Part shown: positions 1 through 5,443 of the stretch, piece after piece | Layout of the letters: each line of letters opens with the position of its first letter | How positions within the stretch are numbered: position 1 is the first letter of the stretch | Source of the DNA: Rubrobacteraceae bacterium | GTDB lineage: Bacteria > Actinomycetota > Rubrobacteria > Rubrobacterales > Rubrobacteraceae | Reading direction: 5' to 3' | DNA length: 5,635 bases | NCBI GenBank assembly: GCA_021156345.1 | Contig: JAJNDJ010000077.1 | Span: 1-5,635, forward strand | Made by a program: the position numbers and the translations under genes | The notes under the pieces: model-generated | Databases searched by the model: none | What the model saw: only the letters and a program-made list of their open reading frames with translations | Told to the model about the DNA's origin: nothing

Positions 1-2
1 GG

Positions 3-596
3 GAATTGGAGAGGATGAAGGCGCTGTACTCGGGAGAGGTGACGATGGTCGACCGCTGGTTCGGCCGCTTCCTCGACAAGATGGAATCCACGGGCCGCAT
101 GGACGACACCCTGCTACTTGTTCTGGCCGATCACGGTGTAGCCCTCGGCGAGCACGGCTACACGGGCAAACCGTACGGGGCGCTCTGGCCCGAGCTGACG
201 GACATACCGTTCTTTATCAGGCATCCTCACGGCAAGGGAGCAGGACAGACCAGCGACTACTACGCCTCTACCCACGACGTGGCCCCAACCATCCTCGGCG
301 CCCTCGGCCTCCAGCCGTTAAAGCAGATGGACGGCGAGGACCTGAACGTCCTGCTCGAGGGCTCGGAGCCAGGGCAACGTAATCATTTTACGCTCGGCTA
401 CAACGAGTACGTGTGGGCCCGCGACGAGAAGTACGTCATGTTCAGCGTAAACGACCGCTCCGACCCGCGGCTCTACGACCTCAGGAGCGATCCCGACATG
501 GACAAGAACATCGCTGGAGACAATCCTGACATCGTGAAGCAGATGTTCGAAGACTACATCCTCGAGGACGCCGGAGGTCAGCTCCCTCGTATCTGA
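3..596 (+). CDS. Sulfatase family protein, C-terminal part (5' end outside the window)
   Basis: This is the C-terminal ~197 residues of a sulfatase / alkaline-phosphatase-superfamily hydrolase, which would cleave sulfate (or possibly phosphate) esters. The frame is open to the left edge, and conserved family sequence (LYSGEVTMVDRWFGRFLDKM) begins at once, so the TTG at 6 is not a credible start. Counting from that TTG, residues 41-51 (ADHGVALGEHG) are the classic metal-site block of sulfatases. IPFFIRHP (67-74) and the STHDVAPTILGALGL stretch (88-102) are typical of the C-terminal subdomain, as is RLYDLRSDPDMDKNIA (155-170). The N-terminal CxPSR formylglycine motif would lie off-window, so the choice between true sulfatase and phosphoesterase cannot be settled here. 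A weak terminator follows, then a flippase gene on the same strand. A role in trimming a sulfated glycan is inferred from the sulfotransferase two genes downstream. Confidence 0.88.
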   Translation, partial: ELERMKALYSGEVTMVDRWFGRFLDKMESTGRMDDTLLLVLADHGVALGEHGYTGKPYGALWPELTDIPFFIRHPHGKGAGQTSDYYASTHDVAPTILGALGLQPLKQMDGEDLNVLLEGSEPGQRNHFTLGYNEYVWARDEKYVMFSVNDRSDPRLYDLRSDPDMDKNIAGDNPDIVKQMFEDYILEDAGGQLPRI

Positions 597-597
597 T

Positions 598-620
598 GCC
601 CCACAAGAGCCTGGGGCTTT
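598..620 (+). terminator. Weak intrinsic terminator after the sulfatase gene
   Basis: The stem GCCCCA (598-603) pairs with TGGGGC (612-617) around an 8-nt loop and is followed by only three T residues (618-620). It starts two bases after the sulfatase TGA (594-596). Position fits a terminator, but the T tract is short, so readthrough into the flippase gene is possible. Confidence 0.5.
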
Positions 621-639
621 CCGTCAGGCCCAAAACCTC

Positions 640-645
640 TATAAT
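640..645 (+). promoter_or_regulatory. -10 box for the flippase-sulfotransferase operon
   Basis: A perfect TATAAT stands out in high-GC surroundings, with only 8 nt (646-653) between it and the GTG start at 654. A usual -10 to +1 distance puts transcription start at about 651-654, giving a 5' leader of zero to three bases. No good -35 is visible; the best-placed hexamer is TTTCCG at 618-623 with a 16-bp spacer. No purine-rich ribosome site lies between the box and the start codon. Confidence 0.6.
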
Positions 646-653
646 CTGTCGCC

Positions 654-2330
654 GTGACTTCGAGACGGGACTTCGAGAAAGAACAAGACTACGTGCGCGA
701 GGAGAGGATCTCCGAAGGCAAGCCTACCGCGGAGCAGGTAGATGAGCCGGTCGGACCCAAAGACGACGACACCTACGTCGCAAAGGTCGCGCGCGGCGCC
801 GGCATAAGCACGGCCGGACAGGGAGTCGGGCGTGTTATCGGGTACGGAACCCAGGTTGCCATAGCCCGTTTGCTCGGCGCGCAGTTCTACGGTTTCTATA
901 CCGCGGGTGTCGCGCTGATCAACGGTCTACAGATCCTCTCCCGGTTCGGCATGGAGAACGGTGTGGTGCGCTACGTCGCCCATTACAGGGAACACCAGGA
1001 TGCCTCGCGGGTACGCGGCACCATAGTGATGGCCCTGCTCTTCCCCATAGCGTTGAGCGTCGTTCTCTCCGCTGTGTTGTTCTTTGGCGCCGGCTTTCTC
1101 GCCGACTCCGGCTGGCTGAAAGAAAACGGGGCCACGATGGTAGGAGTGTTGCGCGGGTTCGCGTTCGTGCTGCCATTCTTCGTGTTCATGAGCATGACCG
1201 CGTGGGCCACCCAGGGTTTCCAGACCGTGACCTATGCGGCCTATATCCAGCAACTCATACGTCCGGGGCTGTTCCTGGTCTTCGTCGGTGTTTGTTACGT
1301 GCTAGGGGCCAAGATCTTTGGTGTAATAGCCGCCTACGCGCTCGCGATGTTCCTCGCCGGGCTCGTTGGACTCTACTACCTCAGGAAGCTCTTTCCCGAT
1401 CTCTTCGACCGCCGGGCGCAGACCACCTTCGAGACCAAGGCTCTCTTCGGCGTCTCTATCCCGATGAGCATTACGCAGGGCGCCCAGTACCTCAACAACT
1501 TCTCCGCCATCCTGATCCTGGGCGTCTTCGCCGCCGGGGCTCCGGTCGGTATCTTCAACGCCGCCGCGCGAACGGCCACTTTCTTGACTGCAGTTCGTTT
1601 TGCCTTCAGCGGCATCTTCTCCCCGATCATCTCAGGCCTCCACGCGAGGCAGGACACGGAGGAGATGGGCAGACTCTACAAGGATGTGTCGCGCTGGATC
1701 TTCACCGGCGCGTTCGCGCTTTTCCTGGTGATCGTGGTCTTCGGCCCTGAGGTGATGGGGATTTTCGGGGAGGCGTTCGGGGCTGGCGTAACGGCCCTCG
1801 TCATCGTCGCCGTCGCGCAACTCTACAGCTCTTCCGTCGGACCCGCGCCGCGGATGCTCGCCATGACTGACAACCAGAACTTCGCCATGATCGCAACCTC
1901 CGTCGCCGCCATCGCGGGCGTGATCGTAAGCTTCATCCTCATACCGCGCTTCGAGGTTCTTGGAGCCGCTATCGGGATGGCTACCGCGATTATCGTGGAG
2001 AATACGGGGACGATGTCCGCCGTGAAGTGGCGGCTCGGGTACTGGCCGGTCAACGTCATGTGGCTGAAGCCTCTGACAGCGGGCGCCATCTCCGGAACCG
2101 TGACGTACTTGTTGAAGGTCACCTTGCCGCTGGAGGCGATGTTCGGGTTCCTGCCGGTACCGGTATCCGTTCCCACGATAATGCTGCTCGGCGGCTTCCT
2201 CGGCGTGCTGTTCTTCGGACTCCTATGGTTGTTCGGCTTCTCCGAGACAGACAAGGAGTTCCTCGGCACTTTCTGGAACGTGGCGCAGCGAGCCATTCCG
2301 AAACGGTTCCGAAAGGGGAATCAAGGGTGA
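654..2330 (+). CDS. Oligosaccharide/polysaccharide flippase, Wzx-like (MOP superfamily)
   Basis: A 558-residue integral membrane protein that probably flips lipid-linked glycan repeat units across the cytoplasmic membrane. Residues 1-42 are highly charged and hydrophilic, so cytosolic. From GAGISTAGQGVGRVIGYGTQVAIARLLGA onward (48 on) the sequence shows the usual Polysacc_synt opening: an amphipathic start, then ARLLGAQFYGFY (71-82). Strongly hydrophobic segments lie near 122-148, 163-186, 203-243, 283-300, 350-371, 377-392, 411-430, 434-449, 472-488 and 504-528, consistent with 12 to 14 membrane helices. The C-terminus is basic (KRFRKGNQG). Length is slightly above the ~420-520 typical of Wzx because of the N-terminal extension. 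GTG 654 is chosen because the TATAAT at 640 fits a leaderless start; a later GTG at 693 has no clear ribosome site. Its TGA overlaps the sulfotransferase start. The substrate cannot be read from the sequence. Confidence 0.88.
   Translation: MTSRRDFEKEQDYVREERISEGKPTAEQVDEPVGPKDDDTYVAKVARGAGISTAGQGVGRVIGYGTQVAIARLLGAQFYGFYTAGVALINGLQILSRFGMENGVVRYVAHYREHQDASRVRGTIVMALLFPIALSVVLSAVLFFGAGFLADSGWLKENGATMVGVLRGFAFVLPFFVFMSMTAWATQGFQTVTYAAYIQQLIRPGLFLVFVGVCYVLGAKIFGVIAAYALAMFLAGLVGLYYLRKLFPDLFDRRAQTTFETKALFGVSIPMSITQGAQYLNNFSAILILGVFAAGAPVGIFNAAARTATFLTAVRFAFSGIFSPIISGLHARQDTEEMGRLYKDVSRWIFTGAFALFLVIVVFGPEVMGIFGEAFGAGVTALVIVAVAQLYSSSVGPAPRMLAMTDNQNFAMIATSVAAIAGVIVSFILIPRFEVLGAAIGMATAIIVENTGTMSAVKWRLGYWPVNVMWLKPLTAGAISGTVTYLLKVTLPLEAMFGFLPVPVSVPTIMLLGGFLGVLFFGLLWLFGFSETDKEFLGTFWNVAQRAIPKRFRKGNQG
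2312..2330 (+). promoter_or_regulatory. Ribosome site and GTGA start-stop overlap coupling flippase and sulfotransferase
   Basis: AAAGGGG (2312-2318) sits 8 nt before GTG 2327-2329, which overlaps the flippase stop TGA (2328-2330) as GTGA. This fixes the sulfotransferase start at 2327, although its frame is open about 100 codons further upstream inside the flippase gene. It also indicates translational coupling. Confidence 0.75.
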
Positions 2331-3268
2331 AGGTCGGCGCGGCAAGGCCGGTCAAGGTGCTTTACGTCGCCGGGCTCGGGCGGAGCGGTAGCACGATACT
2401 GGCCAACACCCTGGGACAGGTCGATGGCTTTTTCTCCGGGGGTGAGTTGAACTTTATCTGGAAGCACGCCCTGATCGAAAACAGGCTCTGCGGCTGTGGC
2501 AAGCCGTCTCGGGAATGCGAGTTCTGGGGCCCGGTCTTCGACGGAGAGTTCGGCGGCCAGAGTGAAGAGCTGGCCCGCGAGATGATGCGACTGCAGTACT
2601 CCGGCGCCCGTACCCGCCACATTCCCATGATGCTGACGGAGACCGGGAGGCAGAAGATCAGGGACCGTCTCGGCAAGTTCCTGGACAACACGGGCAGGTT
2701 GTACCGGGCGATCCAGTCGGTCTCGAACAGCCGCGTGGTCGTCGACACCTCCAAGGAGCCAGCCTACGGTTACGCGATCGGCATGGTGCCCGGCGTGGAC
2801 CTTCGGGTTTTGCACCTGATCCGAGACCCCAGGGCCGCGGCCTATTCCTGGTCGAAGAAGAAGCGCCAGCCCGATAGCGCCGAGCGCGAGTTCATGCACC
2901 AGAAAACCCCGGCCCAGAGCGCGGTCCTCTGGGACGCGTGGAATGCCGCCATCGAGGCCCTCTGGCGCCAGATGCCCGCCAGATACGTTCGCTTGCGCTA
3001 CGAGGATTTTGTCACCGACCCTCGTCGCAGCTTCGAGGAGATCCTGGAGCTCGCGGGTGAGGAAGACGCGGCGTTGCCGCTGGTGGGGGAGCGCGACGTC
3101 AGGCTAGGTATAAGCCACACCGTCTCCGGCAACCCCAACCGCTTCGACACGGGCACCGTCGAGCTACGCCAGGACCGTGCGTGGCAGAAACAGATGAAAC
3201 TCCGTGACAGGGCTCTGGTTACAGCGCTGACCTTACCGCTGCTGACACGCTACCATTACTCCTTATAG
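2327..3268 (+). CDS. PAPS-dependent sulfotransferase
   Basis: A 313-residue cytosolic sulfotransferase expected to move sulfate from PAPS to a hydroxyl or amine acceptor, probably a glycan or lipid-linked sugar given the flippase it is coupled to. The 5'-phosphosulfate-binding loop is GLGRSGST (residues 16-23). The cysteine-rich LCGCGKPSRECEFW (54-67) is common in bacterial and actinobacterial members. VVVDTSKEP (137-145) and LIRDPRAAAYSW (164-175) match the 3'-phosphate-binding strand and helix region. YVRLRYEDFVTDP (220-232) and HTVSGNPNRF (264-273) are the usual later blocks, and the ending LLTRYHY is also typical. Length is normal for the Sulfotransfer_1/Sulfotransfer_3 group and nothing essential looks missing. 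The acceptor is unknown. The next gene lies on the opposite strand, so this ends the transcription unit. Confidence 0.9.
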   Translation: MKVGAARPVKVLYVAGLGRSGSTILANTLGQVDGFFSGGELNFIWKHALIENRLCGCGKPSRECEFWGPVFDGEFGGQSEELAREMMRLQYSGARTRHIPMMLTETGRQKIRDRLGKFLDNTGRLYRAIQSVSNSRVVVDTSKEPAYGYAIGMVPGVDLRVLHLIRDPRAAAYSWSKKKRQPDSAEREFMHQKTPAQSAVLWDAWNAAIEALWRQMPARYVRLRYEDFVTDPRRSFEEILELAGEEDAALPLVGERDVRLGISHTVSGNPNRFDTGTVELRQDRAWQKQMKLRDRALVTALTLPLLTRYHYSL

Positions 3269-3271
3269 GTA

Positions 3272-3293
3272 GCCGGCGCAACCCACCGGCGCC
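3272..3293. terminator. Possible hairpin between convergent genes
   Basis: In the 35-bp gap between two convergent stop codons, GGCGC (3275-3279) can pair with GCGCC (3289-3293), or GCCGG (3272-3276) with CCGGC (3286-3290). The two pairings are mutually exclusive. CCGGCGC is also a short direct repeat here. Neither strand has a T tract, so terminator function is only suggested by position. Confidence 0.25.
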
Positions 3294-3303
3294 TCGAAGC
3301 TTC

Positions 3304-3921
3304 CTACGCCTTCGGCTTCTTGCCGATGCTGACCATCTCGGGCTGAATGCCCTCTGCGGGCCCGTCGCCGAGCTCCTCGTCGCGGTACTGGTAGACGCCG
3401 CGGCAGGTGTGGCCGCCTGTAGTCCGCTTCTCGGTGTAAGAGAGCTTGACGTTGGGGTTTATGGCCTGGACCATCGCCTTCTCGTAGGTAGAGAAAGCGG
3501 CGCAGGGCTTCACGTCCCAGCCTGGGACGCCTTCGTTGCCCATCCCGCCGAACCACGGGCAGCGGTCAGCGTTTATGGCGTAGGTTCCGTCACCCTGTTC
3601 GGTCAGTGTGATCTCGATGTCGAAAAAGCGGTTGGCTAGCATGACGACATCGACGGCATCCTTCATCGTCTTGACGCCGAGTTGCTCGCGTAGATCGCTA
3701 CCCTGCTTCTCGCCAATGCGGCTCATAGCGAGCTTGCCTACCTTCTGGCCGTCGTAGCCCAGGTCGTCGGCGGCCCGGATCATCTCGTCCAGGATGACGC
3801 CCGTCCCTGCCGACGCGGCCTTCCACTTGTACCACGTCGGCCCAGGCAGCCCGAGCTTCATCGCCCATCGCGCCAGGAACAGTGGGAGCTTCGGAAGACC
3901 GTAGACCTTCAGCCACTTCAT
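3304..3921 (-). CDS. L-2-amino-thiazoline-4-carboxylate hydrolase-like protein
   Basis: A 205-residue soluble protein tentatively placed in the ATC-hydrolase-like family (Pfam ATC_hydrolase type). Named members hydrolyse L-2-amino-thiazoline-4-carboxylate toward cysteine, but most relatives have no tested function. The clues are three spaced cysteines in family-like settings: RCPWFGG (Cys121), DVKPCAAF (Cys140) and GGHTCRGVYQY (Cys173). NPNVKLSYTEKRTTGG (155-170) precedes the third. The N-terminal half is helical, with basic and aromatic residues (PTWYKWKAA, 28-36), and there is no signal peptide. The frame is open back to a TTG at 3957, but ATG 3921 is preferred: GAAGGG (minus strand, + positions 3932-3937) lies 10 nt upstream, and the minus-strand TATAAT would start the mRNA inside or just after that TTG. 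The gene sits alone between glycan genes and is divergent from a methyltransferase. The family assignment is from memory of motifs, so the function is uncertain. Confidence 0.6.
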   Translation of the reverse strand: MKWLKVYGLPKLPLFLARWAMKLGLPGPTWYKWKAASAGTGVILDEMIRAADDLGYDGQKVGKLAMSRIGEKQGSDLREQLGVKTMKDAVDVVMLANRFFDIEITLTEQGDGTYAINADRCPWFGGMGNEGVPGWDVKPCAAFSTYEKAMVQAINPNVKLSYTEKRTTGGHTCRGVYQYRDEELGDGPAEGIQPEMVSIGKKPKA

Positions 3922-3962
3922 AATGGGTAAACCCTTCGTTCGCTTACGTCGGCGCAAGTCCC

Positions 3963-3968
3963 ATTATA
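3963..3968 (-). promoter_or_regulatory. Minus-strand -10 box for the hydrolase-like gene
   Basis: Read on the minus strand this is a perfect TATAAT. Transcription would start near 3954-3957, giving a leader of about 35 nt that contains the GAAGGG ribosome site before ATG 3921. No recognisable -35 lies 16-18 bp upstream. Confidence 0.5.
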
Positions 3969-3970
3969 CT
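3965..3970 (+). promoter_or_regulatory. Plus-strand -10 box for the methyltransferase gene
   Basis: TATACT matches five of six consensus positions and overlaps the minus-strand TATAAT by four bases. A start near 3977 would leave a leader of about 36 nt with the AAGGAG site at 3995-4000. No clear -35 hexamer is present. Confidence 0.45.
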
Positions 3971-3994
3971 CTGACCTCCGAGCGTGGAGTACCG

Positions 3995-4020
3995 AAGGAG
4001 CGTCCGTGAGCCGTGCGTAG
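3995..4020 (+). promoter_or_regulatory. Ribosome site followed by a four-codon mini-ORF overlapping the methyltransferase start
   Basis: AAGGAG (3995-4000) is 5 nt from a GTG at 4006, which opens GTG AGC CGT GCG TAG (4006-4020). It is 12 nt from the methyltransferase GTG at 4013, which is long. The mini-ORF therefore has the better-placed start and ends 8 nt into the methyltransferase frame. It may be a leader peptide feeding re-initiation, or chance. Confidence 0.35.
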
Positions 4021-4825
4021 GGTCGAACCGCTTATAAACCTTGCTCTCCTGCTCCCGCGGCGTCCCCGGGAGTTTCGTGACAGGGTGGCAGGTTATGCTG
4101 ACCTGGGCCTGGAACGAATCTGGAGAAGCGCACCGGCCTACGAGACCGCGAGGTGGCAAGGTGTGCTCAGGGACATCGAGGAGCACCTGGGCCGCGTAAC
4201 CGAGATCCTCGACGAGCCTTCCCTCAAAGAGGTCGAAGAGGACACGCGCCGGCTCTTGGAGGACATCCGTGGTGGGGATCCGTTCAGCCCGCGTTGGGCA
4301 GCGGACTCCAGGTTCGCCCGACTTGGCTACCTTTTGTGCCGTCTGATCTCGCCTTCCGTAGTGCTTGAGACCGGCGTGGCCTACGGTGTGAGCTCGGTCT
4401 TTATCCTGAAGGCCCTCGAGGTGAACGGCCGCGGCATACTCCACAGCGTAGACCTGCCTCCCCTGAGGAGCGAATATGAGAGGTTCTGGGGCATAGCCGT
4501 ACCAGAAGCGCTCAAAGATCGCTGGAGGCTGCACCGGGGGTCCAGCGCCAGGGTTCTGCCCCTGCTCCTCGAGGAGATCCGCACGATAGACCTCTTCGTA
4601 CACGACAGCCTTCACACCCGCGGGAACATGCGCCGTGAGTTCGATACCGTATGGCCCCGTCTTCGGGATGGAGCCGTCCTCCTGGCCGACGACGTCGAGA
4701 GGAACGGCGCGTTCAGCGAACTGCGGCAGAAAAGTCCAGCACTCTGGCGCGTGGTCCAGGACAGGGAGGAGTCGCCGCTCCACGGCAGGGCCGCGCCCGT
4801 GGTGTTCGGGATCGCGATAAAATAG
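4013..4825 (+). CDS. Class I SAM-dependent methyltransferase (Methyltransf_24 / CmcI-like)
   Basis: A 270-residue cytosolic protein, probably an O- or N-methyltransferase using S-adenosylmethionine. Residues 1-100 are a helical, charged N-terminal region (e.g. EEVEEDTRRLLEDI type sequence near 73-86). The Rossmann-like domain starts at about 104. Motif I is VLETGVAYGVSS (117-128), the ribose-binding acidic residue is Asp147 in HSVDLP, IDLFVHDSLH (192-201) is the motif with the DSxH signature, and VWPRLRDGAVLLADDV (213-228) is the following strand block. This arrangement is typical of Methyltransf_24 proteins found in polysaccharide and antibiotic clusters. GTG 4013 is the first start after an in-frame TGA (4007-4009); its AAGGAG is 12 nt away, and a mini-ORF begins between them. 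A glycan or lipid substrate is inferred from the neighbouring flippase and sulfotransferase. A strong terminator follows the TAG. Confidence 0.85.
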   Translation: MRRVEPLINLALLLPRRPREFRDRVAGYADLGLERIWRSAPAYETARWQGVLRDIEEHLGRVTEILDEPSLKEVEEDTRRLLEDIRGGDPFSPRWAADSRFARLGYLLCRLISPSVVLETGVAYGVSSVFILKALEVNGRGILHSVDLPPLRSEYERFWGIAVPEALKDRWRLHRGSSARVLPLLLEEIRTIDLFVHDSLHTRGNMRREFDTVWPRLRDGAVLLADDVERNGAFSELRQKSPALWRVVQDREESPLHGRAAPVVFGIAIK

Positions 4826-4836
4826 CATTTCAGCAC

Positions 4837-4856
4837 GCGCCCTACCGGGCGCTTTT
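4837..4856 (+). terminator. Intrinsic terminator after the methyltransferase
   Basis: The perfect 6-bp stem GCGCCC (4837-4842) / GGGCGC (4847-4852) has a TACC loop and is followed directly by TTTT (4853-4856). It lies 11 nt after the TAG stop at 4823-4825, a textbook rho-independent terminator position. Confidence 0.8.
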
Positions 4857-4893
4857 CAGCACTTCAGCTAGTCACTGTTCGCATGCCTAAGTT

Positions 4894-4920
4894 CTTGCTG
4901 AAAGCAAGGGCCGATGGCCC
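4894..4920 (-). terminator. Two tandem hairpins downstream of pgi
   Basis: On the minus strand, past the pgi stop, GGGCC/GGCCC (4908-4920, ATC loop) is followed at once by CTTGCT/AGCAAG (4894-4908, TTC loop). The two share base 4908, so they may compete. No clean T run follows either stem, so termination of pgi here is plausible but weakly supported. Confidence 0.35.
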
Positions 4921-4936
4921 GAAGCGTGCTGACCGG

Positions 4937-5443
4937 CTAATACCCCGGTCTCCCCATCCTCTTGTATGTGATCTGCTTTCCGGCTTCGACGCCGGGTTGG
5001 TCGAAGGCGTTGACGCCGTAGAGGGTTCCGGCGATGGCGGTCTGCACTTCGAGTGCCTGTAGCAGGTAGCCGAGGTTCTCTTCGTTTGGCTCGCCTAGTC
5101 TTATCGTGCAGTTGGGGCGTCCGGCCTCGGTTAGGGCCCGCCTGGTGGCGTCGCACTCGACGTTCAGGAGCTCTGCCATGGTGTGTCCTCCGAGGTATCC
5201 GACGCCTTCGAGGTCTTCGTAGGCTCTTGGTATCTGCAGGTCGCGCGGGTGGTTCTCGACCTCGGCGATCTCGATCACTTTGTCCTGCGGACCCTGCATG
5301 TAGAGCTGGACCTGCGAGTGCTGGTCTGTGGTGCCGACCGCCCCGTGTGGTGTCGAGGCTTTGCCGTCTTTGCCCAGGGATTCGGCCCAGAGCTGGACGA
5401 ACCAGGCTGCGAGCCGCTCCAGGGCGTCGGCGTAGGTCATCAT
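4937..5443 (-). CDS. pgi: Pgi C-terminal fragment
   Basis: A 168-residue open frame if started at ATG 5441-5443, though family similarity extends six codons further up (GRNVRV), so that ATG is an internal codon. It carries [16 protein letters not shown] (12-27) with the catalytic-base Glu21, [15 protein letters not shown] (38-52) with the conserved His42, and [18 protein letters not shown] (139-156). The last stretch fits PROSITE phosphoglucose isomerase signature 2 at every position and supplies the active-site Lys156. It ends RMGRPGY, as usual for bacterial Pgi. No ribosome site is evident before the ATG, so independent translation is unlikely. Confidence 0.7.
   Translation of the reverse strand: MMTYADALERLAAWFVQLWAESLGKDGKASTPHGAVGTTDQHSQVQLYMQGPQDKVIEIAEVENHPRDLQIPRAYEDLEGVGYLGGHTMAELLNVECDATRRALTEAGRPNCTIRLGEPNEENLGYLLQALEVQTAIAGTLYGVNAFDQPGVEAGKQITYKRMGRPGY

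Larger units (their letters stand above)
4828..4931. repeat. Short direct and inverted repeats in the methyltransferase-pgi spacer
   Basis: TTTCAGCAC occurs at 4828-4836 and 4854-4862, one copy on each side of the terminator stem, and a partial TTCAGC follows at 4863-4868. CAGCACGC (4831-4838) has an exact inverted partner GCGTGCTG (4924-4931) that encloses most of the spacer. The copies are short, so chance similarity is possible. Confidence 0.4.

Noticed and set aside
1202..1750. A 182-codon plus-strand frame inside the flippase gene
   Set aside because: Arg/Pro/Leu-rich out-of-frame translation of a clear membrane-protein gene, with no ribosome site or family resemblance.
2027..2326. Upstream extension of the sulfotransferase to an ATG inside the flippase gene (413 residues)
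   Set aside because: The extra 100 residues have no family resemblance, and GTG 2327 has a good ribosome site and the GTGA overlap.
2321..2899. A 192-codon minus-strand frame opposite the sulfotransferase
   Set aside because: The sulfotransferase motifs are on the plus strand; this is an antisense shadow.
3290..3303. GAAGCTTC palindrome near the convergent stops, considered as an operator or terminator
   Set aside because: An eight-base palindrome with no loop or T tract is expected by chance and has no placement logic between two 3' ends.
3922..3957. TTG 3957 as start of the hydrolase-like gene, adding MRRRKRTKGLPI
   Set aside because: The predicted transcription start falls inside or after the TTG, it has no ribosome site, and ATG 3921 has GAAGGG upstream.
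3944..4828. A 294-codon open frame on the minus strand opposite the methyltransferase
   Set aside because: The plus strand encodes all class I methyltransferase motifs plus a terminator; the minus-strand translation has no recognisable motif and is a GC-rich shadow.
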